DNA of 64,000 nt, from assembly GCA_030848705.1 (NCBI GenBank), contig CM061236.1:61833481-61897480 (forward strand), read 5' to 3'. The translations under genes were made by a program, and so were the position numbers. The notes below the pieces were generated by a model. The model made no database searches. It saw only the letters and a list, made by a program, of their open reading frames with translations, and was not told the origin of the DNA. Of the stretch, positions 23,890 through 36,219 are shown one piece after another (the first letter of the stretch is position 1; each line of letters begins with the position of its first letter). Origin of the DNA: Heracleum sosnowskyi. Taxonomy: Eukaryota > Streptophyta > Magnoliopsida > Apiales > Apiaceae.

Positions 23890-24520
23890 GTCTCTCCTCC
23901 TTAAAAGGATTCCGTCCCGGAATCACTCTGAAAACAAATGGGGATATCTTTCTAGCATCTCGCTCTCTAGCTCCCAAGTTGATTCTTCCACATTATGATT
24001 CCTCCATACCACTCTGGCTAGTTTGATGACCTTATTTCGGAGTACTTGTTCCTTTCGATCTATAATTTCCATTGGTTGCTCCACATAGGTCAAGTCTGGT
24101 TGTATGTCTACGTGCTCGTACTCTACATATGTCGGGCATCTATAGTATACTGACGTAGCATTGACACATGAACCCCGTTATGACCATTCTACAAGTTTTG
24201 GGGGGGTAAGGCTGGCTCGTAGGCCACCTTCCTGGCGCGTCTTAAATCTCAGATGGCCCAAAGAATATCGGGCTCACTTCCCTTTCTTTTCAAATCTCAT
24301 TAATTCCTTCCTTGGAGATACCTTTAGCATCACAAATTTCTAACCTCATATTCTCTATCTTGTTTGCACAGAAATACACCAGCATAAACTTGTTTGCCAT
24401 TCATCAACTTGCCATTTAGCTTATCAGTAGCAGTACTATCTCTATACTCGCGGGCTTAGTCCGCATACTTTCTCTGTCTGTCTTGGTTGTCACTAGCCGC
24501 TTGTTGGTGAAATCTTTTGT
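23890..24520 (-). pseudogene. Gypsy E interior: integrase C-terminal remnant and polypurine tract
   Basis: On the minus strand, 23907-24120 encodes a chromovirus integrase tail (VIKLARVVWRNHNVEESTWE, then ERYPHLF and a stop), followed by the purine-rich AAGGAGGAGAGAC just before the LTR. Further upstream, about 24440-24520, is a broken piece that looks like the integrase C-terminal region (DRQRKYAD then a stop). Stops and frame changes lie between the pieces. Family knowledge places this arrangement at the 3' end of Tekay/Del pol. Confidence 0.75.
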
Positions 24521-24589
24521 CTTCCTAGTTTGTTGGACTAGTTTGGGTTTTGCGTAAAATCTCATCCTTTAATTCCCGATCATTCAGAA

Positions 24590-24910
24590 TCCATCTCTGT
24601 CCCATTTTAATTAAGGGTATCGGCCACCACATTGGCCTTCCCCGGATGGTAGTGTATCTCACAGTCATAATTCTAGGTCAATTCTAGCCATTTCTCCATC
24701 TCACGTTTTCTACTATCACGGATAACTCAAAGTCCATTCATTACATTCCATAAAAATTTGTGGGTGCATTAGTCAATCCCAAAATAACCTCGCTGAAAAC
24801 TCGAAGTGTCTATTCCTGGTACGAATCGCAGTCTTGGGTATATCCTCGGATTTAACTTCCAACTGGTGATACCCAGTTCTTAAATAAATTTGGAAATACA
24901 CAACGTTCTT
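24590..24910 (-). pseudogene. Gypsy E interior: reverse transcriptase and RNase H fragments
   Basis: Minus-strand translation gives RTGYHQLEVKSEDIPKTAIR (about 24800-24885), a diverged copy of the gypsy reverse transcriptase region after the first catalytic Asp, and shortly after in another frame GLTNAPTNFYG. At 24625-24700 lies YDCEIHYHPGKANVVAD, the end of RNase H. The YxDD block and most of RNase H are missing between them, so a deletion as well as point lesions has occurred. Confidence 0.78.
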
Positions 24911-25012
24911 CCGCTGATCAAACAATCATGTACAAGGGTACCTATTATATAAAGGTCCTGACAGTGGGCTGCTTGTTGGAGGTAGCCCTGGTTGAAACCT
25001 ACTGGCTTTCTT

Positions 25013-25201
25013 TTATTCTGTGTTCACAAACTCCGGAACAAACCTCAATAATTCGGAAAACTTGGCCTCATACTCGGTCACAGTCATGGTTTCTTGTTTT
25101 AACTCTTTAACTTTCATTTTCATCCGGGTCTCCATATATTTCTGGAAATTATTCCTGCTGCACCTCTCCCAAGTCACAATACCAGCTCCCTCTGACTCCA
25201 T
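25013..25201 (-). pseudogene. Gypsy E interior: gag fragment
   Basis: 62 open codons. The segment ELKQETMTVTEYEAKFSELL followed by RFVPEFV is the conserved heart of the plant gypsy gag (retrotransposon gag) domain. Downstream, near 24960-25000, a KPVGFNQGYLQQAA-like stretch can be read. Protease and the nucleocapsid knuckle are not visible. Confidence 0.8.
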
Positions 25202-27855
25202 CGTCAGTACTTATCTTGCTAACCCAGAGGTAGTGTCCATTCGTAAACAACTCCTCCAAAATCTCAATCTCACTATAGGGCATCTATCTAACACCGTCGT
25301 CACTGGAGTTCACGGCACATCGCTATTCCTTTCACATATATCAACTGACACGCTTTCCATTATCATAATATCCTTGGGAGAATAAACCAATTTCATTGAT
25401 ATGTCACTAACATTCTATTCGTCTTAGGGATTCGCTCTTGTCATAGGCGATTTCGTTGCGAATCTACTTCCTATTAGCGAATTTTGACTTATTTGGTCTG
25501 GTTGGCCTCCCCTCGGAATTCAATGAGGATAACAAAAATTATGGGGCCTTGAAAGATAGCTCCCATATCAAAGATAATGTCACACACTGGTGATCATAAG
25601 GTTATGAGTTTTAAGGTAACCTTATTGGAGGTAAAAGAATTTACCGAGAGATCAACATGATCATAAGAACTCAACGTTGTGTGCCTCGATTGAGACATTA
25701 CTAAAGGTAATTAGCCTTCTTGTATTTCACAACTTACAAGTGATGGCGTCCCATCAGACTTCTACCACACAGACAGATAGTCCTTGTAGCCCCTATAAGT
25801 ATAGGGTTGTTCGTCTCAGTGGAAGTTGAAAAGTATGAAAGCAATTCGATATCAATTTAATGATTATCGTCTTTCGACAATATTTCTTAAAGGAACACCT
25901 TGGATTAAAATTGAACAGATTCCAAAGGTGCGGTTTCCAAAGAAAATACAAAGAAAAGAATAACCAAGAAGATACTGGTACTTAACAAGCAAGGGTTATT
26001 CATTATTTGAAGAAAAGTGGAAGCTTGAATAACATCATTTGACAGGGCTTTGAAAAACTTGAAAGTAGGCATCGTGACAGCCTCTAACACAATTGAAATT
26101 AAATATGATTTAACACAAGTGTTATAAAATAACTTCGAAGAGGGAATATACCCTTTATCAGAATTCTTTCTTGGAGAGAGGTCAAGATAGATCATAGGTT
26201 GGGGAGGTACCCCACATAATTTTCAAATGGGGAGGGTACTACCAAAGTCTCTACGGATGCCTTTTATGTCGGCTCCTCTGGTGGATAATCGTTCAATTCC
26301 AAAGCTTTCCTTTTCCACGCACCCTAAGGTGTTTGATACTTACGTCATTGCCGACTTATTATAGTCGCTAAGAATTCAACCATCAACATTTGCAATCGCA
26401 GGGAGTTCTATTCGACTAGGCGCAAACATCTCAAGTAAGCGTTCTGTTCTATAAGAAGACTTCGATACCGTTGTCGCCCATAGCAATGACAATTCCACAT
26501 GTCGACTGGGCGGTAATTCGGAAGATCGTTAGAAACTACAGGCTTAAATCCGGTCTCTATTTCAATCATCCTTATACCCAATATTCCTTCTCCCATATCA
26601 ATTATGTGCGCTACATAAGCTTAACACTTTTGGCACAATAGCCCTTTCATTTAAGTCAATCCCGGAATTTCTCAGTCCGTCTTGGTCCTTAAATATATTT
26701 CGCCTTTACCGTCCAATCTCAACTTCATCATTTAATCTCTACAATCAATTATAGCAATCAGGGTCTGTCCACCAACCCATATAGCGGCCATTTTACCCAA
26801 TCCACAGGGTTCGCTCTAGTTTCCACTCTCTTTGGTGACATCCTCTGGTAATCAGAAAGACAAGGTTTGCCAAAATTTGCTGAATTTCTCTCCAAACCTG
26901 GGAAATTTGATCAATCTATTTACCTACTAGTAATGCTCGGATCTGATTTCCGACCTTTCTGTTCTATCCTCATAATTCCTTTCCTGGTTTCCTGAGGATG
27001 GTAAATCTCGTTCTCGATTTCGCCTTAGCGTGCTTGTCTTACAATAACATTTGCATGGTACATATACCCAAAATTCTCCTTGAGATAATAAAATCCCTCA
27101 ATGATGTAATAGATACTCTTTCCAGTGGAATCGCTGGTCGTGGGGGATTGAAACCTCATAGCCAAAGCAATTCCTTTCACTATACTAGGCAACTAAGTAC
27201 CCTTAATCGTTCGTGAAAATCTGGACATCTTGGTTCTTACGTATGCCACTTCCTTATGGGCAACTATAACCGACTACGAGTAACAGGTTTTGTTCAATTC
27301 GAATCAATCCACTGATACTGGCTATACTGCCTCTACCTCTTCTGCTTTGGAGACTCTACTCCATTTTCTTTATCATATCTCTTGATGAATCATAACGATC
27401 CTAAACTCTCATATCAGCACTTATTTGACCTCCGAAGGTTCGTCCGGTCCTATTGTACGACCTCAAGTAACATATTACATCTTTATCAATCAGCACGTCC
27501 TCTACAAGATTCTTTCCTTGACCCACTATGGGGTCTTCCTCTAGATCCTCCTATGGATCTTCCTTTATCGGGTCTCCGTCCATTTCAAGGAACGCATCAT
27601 CAATTGCCTACTCGAAGGCCTCGGGGTCTGGTATCTCAGAATCCCATCAATCTATAACTCATATGACTCAAGGTGACTAACCATGAAGTCCTAAGTACGG
27701 TTTCCCAGAAGAAGTCCCCTCTCGGGCTTCATCTTAAACAGTCAGGGTCATGTCCTCTAACCCGACCACGAACATAATTTGAGCTCTAGATGTTCTTATC
27801 ATTATTAAGGGTATTGTAAGACTCGATCTCCTATCGTTTCTGAGGACTGTAACCT
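25202..27855 (-). other. Gypsy E interior upstream of gag, no clear coding sequence
   Basis: 2.65 kb with only short frames. Near 27480-27640 the minus strand reads an acidic segment (MDGDPIKEDP then EDLEEDP) interrupted by stops. I could not match the rest to gag or pol. It could be a long leader, decayed coding sequence or the conserved non-coding core of a LARD. Confidence 0.5.
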
Positions 27856-27870
27856 AACTCTCTGATACCA
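27856..27870 (-). other. Gypsy E primer binding site (tRNA-Met type)
   Basis: The minus strand reads TGGTATCAGAGAGTT four bases after the LTR end, matching the initiator-Met tRNA 3' end over the first ten or more bases. It sets the element's orientation. Confidence 0.85.
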
Positions 27871-27874
27871 TCTC

Positions 27875-30800
27875 TGTAACAGCCCCAAATCCGGGGTCAG
27901 GGATTTAGGGTTGTCACAATCCATGTACTCCTTGCCTTACCTGTAATACTCACACCATTCATAATTTACCTGCTCATGACCCCATAACATATGTCTCTCA
28001 CACACACACACACAGGTTAGAGTCTCAGAAACGACACAATACAACAATTGCGGAATAAATAACTTTTATTACAATACCCAAATGTCTTTTGAATCTGTTA
28101 CTGATACAATTTCTAAGTATTGCTACATTACCAACTTAGCCTTCTGATGCTCACAATCCTCTTATACCATTCATGTCTATACATGAGTTGAATACCAAAA
28201 GCCGTAGCCTGATTCGATTGGTTCGTACTACTCTCGGGATCGCTGCTAGAAACTGCTTAATGGAAACGCCTTGCGAGGTATGTGCCGACCCATTAGCATC
28301 CTGCTTCGCTGCTATATAATATATATAAAACAATAGCAAGAGTGAGCGATAGCTCAGCAAGGAAATGAAAGTATGGCATAATTCTGCCTTTAACTCAACC
28401 CAGAATAAAGCGGGTATAAGACAATAATTTGTCAAAATATCTCAATACTGAAATTATATCCTTATCGGAATGTATTCCCAAAAACAGTACCATTATTGTA
28501 CTTCAAATATCATTTTCATAATATTTCTGCAAACTTTTGCTATATTATGAACAAAGTGCTAGTATAATATAAAAGATGAGGTTCCAAAGTAAACCAATAT
28601 AACCTTTCCAAAAATATCTGCTATGTAAGCAGAATATCAACACATAACTTAAAAGATGAAGTTATAAGGTGATTCAGTATAAACAACTCCCTTACCATAA
28701 CTCATGTTATGTAAGGTATCCACAGAGTCATAACTCATAAAACAAAAGATGAAGTTGCATGGATTTATTGTAACTTTATTTTGAACACTTTTCGACCCTC
28801 TGCCAACATGACCGGTAAACCTGTACCACGGGTGTCATCCTTGGTCCCTTTCAATACATGTTGCAGAATCCCTCTGCCAACATGATCGGTAAACCTGTAC
28901 CAATGGAGCCATCCGTGGTCCCTTTCAGTACATGTTGCAGAATTATCCAAAATGGATGATGAACTAATACTGGAGTTGCTACCGCGTCCGCTGTGCCTAA
29001 CCTTACTATGATCAGTAGCAGGTCGCACCGCTCAAATAGTTTTCTACATGTAGATGGAAGTATCACGACGGCCTGACATTGTCTACCGCCTTACTATGAC
29101 CTCCCGGCCCATTTGGGGCAATTAAATAGTTGGATGGGCCCACGCAACTTGACCACTTACACCACTCCTAGTTCAGATGAAATCCATGACTCTGAAACGT
29201 AAAGATCGTCCTCCTTTCCCCAAGTGTAACACTTGTTGATACGACTCCACTAAGTAGTTATATCTAGGTTGGAAAGGAAGATTCTCCAATATTTCCCAAG
29301 CTATGCTTGTTAATGGATATCGACTTGTTCCATGAATTTACCCCTCGATCATTGAGGTGGTAACACAACATTAGACTGGCAGCAATTAAATTGCTCCAAG
29401 AAAATATCTGTCCCTTGACAGTTTTTGAATTGAGAGTTTAAAAAGAGTAGTAGTCACTTAAATCAGGTTTCCCATATTTTTGATAGTTGAGCGAGCATTT
29501 AAATCTTCTTAAAAGACAGATTCAAATGGAAAAACAATGTTTTGGGAACCTCTTTTTGATTTGCAAATAGTTAATTGTATTTATTAAATAAGTAATCCTC
29601 AAATGAATATTTGAAAATAATATTCATTAAATAAGTAATCCTTAAATGAATATTTGAAAATAATATTCATTAAATAAATAATCCTTAAATGAATATTCGA
29701 AAGTAATATTCATTAATTAAATATTCCTTAAATGAATATTCAAAAGTAATATTCATTAAATAAATATCCTTAAATGAACATTTGAAAATAATATTCTTAA
29801 AGTCGATAATCCTCAAATGAATATAGATAATAATCCTTAAGTCAATAATTCTCAGATGAATATAAATAATACTCCTTAAGTCAATAATCCTCAAATGAAT
29901 ATAAATAATAATCCTTTAAGTCAATAATCCTCAAATGAATATAAATAATACTCCTTAAGTCAATAATCCTCAAATGAATATAAATAATAATCCTTTAAGT
30001 CAATAATCCTCAAATGAATATAAATAATATTCTTTAAGTTAATAATCCTCAAATGAATATAAATAATATTCTTTAAGTTAATAATCCTCAAATGAATATA
30101 AATAATATTCTTTAAATAAATAATTAACCCTCGAATAACAGATACCCGATATCTTTATCGGAAAAATAATCATTTAAAATATACCGAAAATATATCTACT
30201 TCCGGTCTAAAGAATAAAATCATACGCCCTTTACCTAGGGCATTTATAAAAAACCCGGCTTATAACTGATATCCCATATCTAGCTTATAAGCCAATTACC
30301 AAATCATTTCCAAGTAATAACATTCGAATGAGGTAATATTCAAATAACATTCCTCAAATCCTTTCCAGATAATTAATACTTTCTAGAAATATAATTAATA
30401 TTTAATAATAATATTCCTCAAGATGAATAGTACTCTGCCGCTGTAATCCCTCCGGGTTTCCACGACTATCTAAATAACACAAATATCGACTCCCGGTCTA
30501 GAGTCGAAACAATAAACATGCTCTTATCTATAGAGCTACAAGGTATCCCGGTTCATAAGTACATTATCTCACAGCTCGTATATAAACCCAAGTCAAACTC
30601 TATTTTTATACAATATATAACATGTATCGCACAACTGTATAACTCCACACATGGAAACAACAGTAATATATAATCAATACTTCAAAGTATAGATTTAGAA
30701 AACTTGCCTGATGCTCGAGAAGTGATAGGGGTTCGCGACGATGCCGAACAATCTAGACAAAGTCAAAGAAAACGCACAATTAATCCCCTGGATAATCCAC

Positions 30801-32770
30801 TTGCACTCAATGCTTAAACACGTAAGCGAAACACAACCAAGGCATTACTAGCTCGATATAGGCTCATACTAAGTCCATGTTTAGTCGACAATTACTTCAG
30901 TCGTAGGTTTAGTCCGAAATCGATCCTCGAATACAAGTTATACTTAACCATTTTCAACATTGGTTCCTAAGTCATGCTCTTAGTGGTTTTCACTTGCGCA
31001 ACCTCGGCTAACACATTTTTATAAAATCGGAAAATAATGTTTTGGACTCGAAACCTTCGTAAAAACCTTTGTAACTGCCCTTGACACTTTAATACAAAAT
31101 TTCATATTTTAAAACAACTTTTAAGGGTCTCAAACATAGCCACAAAGTTGGTACATTTCTGCAGTCTCATTCCTTGAACCACTTTCACTAAAATGGTCAT
31201 ATCTCATAAACCGTAAATCGTAATGACATGATTCTTGCGCTCACGTAAACTAGAAACAAATCTATACACACTCATGTTCATAACTGAACCAAAAGAGGCA
31301 GTTAGGTTTTCTGATTCTAGGCAGTTTATAGAGTTACCGAAAATTGGGCATTACGACGGCTTAAAACCGAATAATCCTATTTTGTCACAACATAACCAAG
31401 CCACACCGGGCATACCATACATCTACAACCCCAACAAACAACCATCATACACCTCTAAGATCAGTGGGGAGGCTCAAATCCAACACCCATCATTTTACAC
31501 ATTCAAACAAATCCAAATAATCACTAAATCACTTAATCATGATCTTAACTTTACATGAACATCAAAACCACTTTAAAACTCATATAAAACTCAAAGGGGC
31601 AGAGGTTTATACCTTCCTCCAAGCTTGCTTGCTGCTATATTCCTTATGTAACCTTAGATCCTTGCTTAATACAACCTTTGGAAGCCACAAACTCAATATC
31701 AAAAGCAACAAAGCAAAATACAAGTTACTATTCATCATCTTCTCCAACTGTTACTCACTGAAATCGAAGGGTAAATCACAGAGGTGAGGCGAGCGCTTAC
31801 CATGGTTGCGTAGAGCTTCTCGAGAGCTTCGATTTGAGTGGTGGAACGCCAAAAACGGACAACGGAATCTCAAGTTATAAGCATTTCTTTCTCCTCCATT
31901 TTCTTTCTTCTTCCCTCCCGAATTTTCTCTTCCTTTTTCTTTTTCTTCTTATCTTGTTTAATTACTTGATATTTATCCAATGTGGTGAGTCATCACCCTT
32001 GGTCTCTTCTTATCTTGACACTTGGCAAGCATGCATTGGTTTGGAATAAAGTAGCTTTTCTGGTTCGTTTAATTTCGTAGAATGCTCGCAAGGTTTCTCG
32101 AGGGTTCTATCGAGGTATTTTACCGAAATCGTTCTCGATACTTCTAAATCATTTATCAAATCCATATCCATGGAATTAATAATTTAAATCCTTAAATATC
32201 CTCAAATAATAATTATTTAGTCCGTTTTTGGTGAAATTTCGGAGAAAACGAAAAATGCTATTTTTCCGATTCTGACAGCTTCTGCATTCTTTTATTTCCA
32301 TCGTAGATCACTAATGCGACTTTGAAAGTTTATTATATCGTCCCGCATATAGGGTGGTCTGAAAAACTTTTAAATGAAGAGTTACTATTCATCAGTGGTT
32401 TTTCTATAATCCTTTGGATCAAAATCCGTTCCAATATTCCTGATCTATTTTCTCTTTACTCTTTGCACTTAGAAAACGTTCTAGTGCTTTCTCGGGCATA
32501 CGCTATCTTGTTTACGGAGTGGTCGGATGTATTCCAGATATTGATTTGGATGACATAAAAATGCTTTCCTTCCCTGGAGTATTGTATTCTTATCTTCCAG
32601 ATTGATTGTTCTTATTTATATGTTTAGTCCATTCTCACTATTCTCAAAATGTTTAAAAACCGAAATTCATATTCATTTCATAACTTGATTCTCAAAGTCA
32701 TTGCCACTATCCATATTTACATCAACATATAATAAAAGTTTTAATTCTACCCAAAATCTGGGGTCTTACA
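27875..32770 (-). repeat. Gypsy E 5' LTR (4,896 bp)
   Basis: Same sequence and length as 18994-23889. It contains the second copies of the 74-bp repeat (28796-28948) and the tandem array (29578-30121). The TSD ATTTG follows at 32771-32775. Confidence 0.96.
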
Positions 32771-33890
32771 ATTTGCATCCAAATATATGAAAATATTTCA
32801 AATTTGGCTTCTTATTTTTCACCATCTCATATGGTGTTTTCCCATGCTTGTTAATCAGTGTAGCATTTTGAGTAAAACAAGCAGTTTGAACAGCTTCTAC
32901 CCAGAAATAAGTTGGTAATTTTGCTTCATCAAGCATAGTTCTGGCAGCTTCGATTAGAGTTCTGTTCTTTCTTTCAACTACACCATTCTGCTGTGGAGTT
33001 CCAGGTGCAGAAAACTCTTGTTTCACTCCTCTTTCCTTGCAGAAAGCTTCCATTATTGAATTTCTGAATTCAGTTCCATTATCACTCCTTATAATTTTGA
33101 CTTTGTGCTGTGATCCTTTGTCCAGTAGATTTACATGATCCATCAGAGTTTGAGCAGTTTCATCCTTCTTTGATAAGAAATACACCCATGTATATCTAGT
33201 ATATTCATCAACAATTACTAGAGCATATTTCTTTCTGCCCATAGACATCACATTCACTGGTCCAAAGAGATCAACATGTAGAAGATGATAAGGTTCCACT
33301 ACTGAAGATTCAGATTTGCTCTTGAAAGATGACTTCCTTTGCTTGGCCTTTTGACAAGAATCACACAAACCATCTAAGCTTAGTATTGACTTTGGAAGTC
33401 CCCTTACAAGATCTTTTCGTATAAGCTCATTAATGTTGTTCAAATTGAGATGAGAGAGCTTCTTATGCCAGTTCCAACTCTCTTCATTTGACATTCTTGC
33501 AGTCAGACACACTGTTTTTCCATCAGAGTTTGTTACCAAACTTGCTTCATAAATGTTGTTGTGCCTGTGTCCAACTAGAACAACTCTTCCAGTAGATTTA
33601 CTGATAACTTCACAGTATTCAGTATGAAAATCTACATGGTTTCCTCTGTCACAGATTTGACTCACAGATAGCAGATTATGCTTGAGTCCTGAGACTAGAG
33701 CTACATTTGTGATGATGACACTTCCAAGATTAATATTGCCATATCCCAGAGTGTGTCCTATGTTGCCATCTCCATAGGAAACCTTTGGGCCAGCCTTCTC
33801 CTTAAAGTCTGATAGCAGGGCTTTATTTCCAATCATATGTCCTGAGCATCCACTGTCCAAGATAAGTGTGCTCTCTTTTATACCCTGCAA
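32771..33890 (-). pseudogene. Copia B pol, proximal part: protease and integrase
   Basis: Open for about 370 codons up to the gypsy insertion. Protease motif LDSGCSGHM at residues 11-19; HHCC finger with WHKKLSHLN (about 140) and CDSCQKAK (about 176); integrase core with VDLFGPV (about 205), RSDNGTEF (about 268) and GVVERKNRT (about 306). The frame stays open across the junction to the distal part at 18993 once the insert and one TSD copy are disregarded. It starts just after the gag stop in a different frame; the sequence just before it, TTTGTGATTGCAG, looks like a 3' splice site. Confidence 0.92.
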
Positions 33891-33903
33891 TCACAAACAA
33901 ACA

Positions 33904-36156
33904 CTAAGTGTTAGTTTTAAGGACCCTGACTTGCTTGGATCCTTTGTCTTTCTTAACAGTGTTAGCTTTTGCAGCGGAATCACTATCAATAGAGTTTAAA
34001 CTAACATTGTCAGACTTTACACTTGCAGAGTTTGCCCTAACCCACTTCAAGTCGGGCTTTGGCTCATAATAGTTATGATAAATAGCATGATAACTCTTAC
34101 AAGTATAAATAGAATGCCAAGTGCTCCCACAGTGTGTGCATAAAGTCTGTGGTTTAACCCTTACATAATCATTCTTTACTCCTGATGTAGAAGGTAAAGA
34201 ATTAATATGTTTGTTCTTATTGCAAAATCTAGCAAGATGATTAGAACTACCACAATTATAACATGTTTTCCTTGGAGCAGCAGCAGTAGGCAAATAATTA
34301 TTTCTTTTATTTATGCCTATCTTTCCATTCCTATTCTTCCTGGACCCTTTTGGTTTCATGGCAGATTTTACCTCTTTGAGCTTATGATTGAACTGTTTTC
34401 CTGTCATCAAACCAACATTAACCTGTTTTTCACAAGTTTTTACTGGCTTTCTAACAGCTTCTATTACTACAACAGATTTTAACTTACTGGTTTCTTGAAC
34501 AAATTTCACAGGTTTAAGTTGTGGTTTAACCTTAACTTTGTCTTTAAACCTAAGTTCATCATTTTCACAATAGCCTAAACCTACAGAATCTGTCTGAAAC
34601 ACTTGATGAGTGTCTCTTCCAGAGTTTGTCCAAGTCTTGATTATTTTTCTTTCTTTTTCAAGATCAGATTCTAGTTGCTTATATCTTTTGAGCAACTCCT
34701 GTTCAACATAAACAGCATCATCTCTTTCTTTTTGAATCTGCTTCATATTTTCAAGTTCTCCTTCAAGAAACTTGTTTCTATCTTTTAGACTAAGATTCTC
34801 AGATTTAATTCTCTCATTCTCTAAAGTCTGATCCCTATAACTAACATGTACGCTTTTCAGATATACTCTTAACTCAGATATATTATCAGTATCATAAGCA
34901 TAAGTAGTTAGGGATACCTTATTTTCAGATGATTCAGTCTCATCTCTGACAGTTGCCATAAGAGCATAATTTACTCCATCATCAGAGTCTGAAGTATCTG
35001 CCCAGTCTTTGCCTTTAGAGATGAGTGCTTTCTCAGATTTGCCTTTCTTGCACTCTGGGGCATAGTGACCCATCTCCTTACACTTGTAGCACTGGATTTT
35101 AGATTTATCCTTCTTGCCAGACTTGGTCTCCTTTCCATCAGACTTTCTAAAACTTTTCCTTTCAGAGTTTGAATCTTTCCTTGAGAATCTCTTTCCTGTC
35201 TTGAAGTTCTTGAATCCCATCTTCTTGAAGGTCTTCACCATCAATGCAGCCATTTGCATCATCTGTTCTTCATCATCCTCAGAGTCAGAAGCTTCATCAG
35301 AGTTTGAGTCATCATCAGAGTTTGATGACTCACTATCAGATTTAATGACTAAAGCCTTTCCCTTGGCTTTCTTCCTTGATGATTCCTTCTTAATGGGCTT
35401 CTCCTCAACTTTGAGAGCAACATATTTTGTCTTCTTGCTTGATCTTCTGTTTCTTTGTTCTATTTCCAATTCATGAGTTTTCAGTAACCCATAAATCTCA
35501 TCAAGTTCAGTTTCAGCAAGTTCGTAATTATCTCTTATAGTTGTTGTCTTCAAATCCCATCTTTCAGGTAAAGATAAGAGAAATTTGAGATTTGATTCTT
35601 CAAGATCATATTCTTTATCAACTAGAGATAAATCATTCAGCAGTTTACAGAATCTGTCATATGTCTCAGTCAAGGTTTCATTGGCTCTTGAATCAAAGTG
35701 CTCATACTCCTGAGTGAGTATCGTTTTCCTGTTCTTCTTTATAGCAGTGGTTCCTTGACACCTGACTTCCAAAGCATCCCAGATTTCTTTTGCAGTTTTG
35801 CAACCAATTACTCTGTTAGACATAACATTATCTAAAGCACTGTGGAGAAGATGTCTAACCTTTGCATCTTTTGCAATTGATGAGATGTCCTCAGGAGTCA
35901 TATCTTTCTTTTCCTTTGGAACCGTCTTTTGTTCTTGACCATCAACAACAGGAGACAATTTAGTCGGCATATGTGGACCATCATATATTCTGTCAAGGTA
36001 TTCTGGATCTGTAGCCTCCAGAAACATGGTCATCTTCACCTTCCAAATTGGATACTCCACTGGCCTGAGAATTGGAACCCTGATTGTTTCATACCGACTC
36101 ACAGAATTAGGCTTAACCTGTTCAACCTTGGGAGTAGTTTGATTTTCTTCAGACAT
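33904..36156 (-). CDS. Copia B gag (750 aa)
   Basis: Intact. N-terminal copia gag domain (YPIWKVKMTMFLEATDPEYL from about residue 35; UBN2-type capsid region to about 230), a Ser/Asp-rich hinge (275-300), then three CCHC-type knuckles: CYKCKEMGHYAPEC at about 353, CYNCGSSNHLARFC at about 631 and CTHCGSTWHSIYTC at about 673. The first two have the standard CX2CX4HX4C spacing, and so has the third. A coiled-coil stretch (about 440-520) lies between knuckles one and two. Capsid and RNA-binding functions follow from family knowledge. The large size with extra knuckles is typical of Sirevirus-like gag. Confidence 0.92.
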   Translation of the reverse strand: MSEENQTTPKVEQVKPNSVSRYETIRVPILRPVEYPIWKVKMTMFLEATDPEYLDRIYDGPHMPTKLSPVVDGQEQKTVPKEKKDMTPEDISSIAKDAKVRHLLHSALDNVMSNRVIGCKTAKEIWDALEVRCQGTTAIKKNRKTILTQEYEHFDSRANETLTETYDRFCKLLNDLSLVDKEYDLEESNLKFLLSLPERWDLKTTTIRDNYELAETELDEIYGLLKTHELEIEQRNRRSSKKTKYVALKVEEKPIKKESSRKKAKGKALVIKSDSESSNSDDDSNSDEASDSEDDEEQMMQMAALMVKTFKKMGFKNFKTGKRFSRKDSNSERKSFRKSDGKETKSGKKDKSKIQCYKCKEMGHYAPECKKGKSEKALISKGKDWADTSDSDDGVNYALMATVRDETESSENKVSLTTYAYDTDNISELRVYLKSVHVSYRDQTLENERIKSENLSLKDRNKFLEGELENMKQIQKERDDAVYVEQELLKRYKQLESDLEKERKIIKTWTNSGRDTHQVFQTDSVGLGYCENDELRFKDKVKVKPQLKPVKFVQETSKLKSVVVIEAVRKPVKTCEKQVNVGLMTGKQFNHKLKEVKSAMKPKGSRKNRNGKIGINKRNNYLPTAAAPRKTCYNCGSSNHLARFCNKNKHINSLPSTSGVKNDYVRVKPQTLCTHCGSTWHSIYTCKSYHAIYHNYYEPKPDLKWVRANSASVKSDNVSLNSIDSDSAAKANTVKKDKGSKQVRVLKTNT

Positions 36157-36204
36157 GATTATTACTGTGTTTGAATCGTAATACTGTATATATTAAACAG
36201 CCTT

Positions 36205-36219
36205 GGCTTTGATACCAAT
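36205..36219 (-). other. Copia B primer binding site (tRNA-Met type)
   Basis: On the minus strand the LTR end CCTAACA is followed by ATTGGTATCAAAGCC. TGGTATCA matches the initiator-Met tRNA primer site, with one change in the following GAGC. Confidence 0.85.

Larger units (their letters stand above)
18994..32770 (-). mobile_element. Gypsy E: LARD-like, chromovirus-derived element with 4.9-kb LTRs
   Basis: The element has two 4,896-bp LTRs (18994-23889, 27875-32770) around a 3,985-bp interior, with a perfect TSD ATTTG (18989-18993, 32771-32775). A tRNA-Met-type primer site lies at 27856-27870 and a polypurine tract at 23890-23906, both for the minus strand. The interior keeps recognisable but broken pieces of chromovirus (Tekay/Del-like) gag and pol, with deletions between them. 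Long LTRs around a non-coding interior fit a large retrotransposon derivative (LARD). The LTRs are nearly identical, so it moved very recently and must have used proteins from another element. It is inserted in pol of Copia B. Confidence 0.92.

Noticed and set aside
18994..32770. Two 4.9-kb identical blocks taken as a segmental duplication or assembly duplicate
   Set aside because: They have retroviral ends (TGTAACAG...TCTTACA), a primer site and polypurine tract at the right edges, and a 5-bp target duplication outside. They are the LTR pair of one element.
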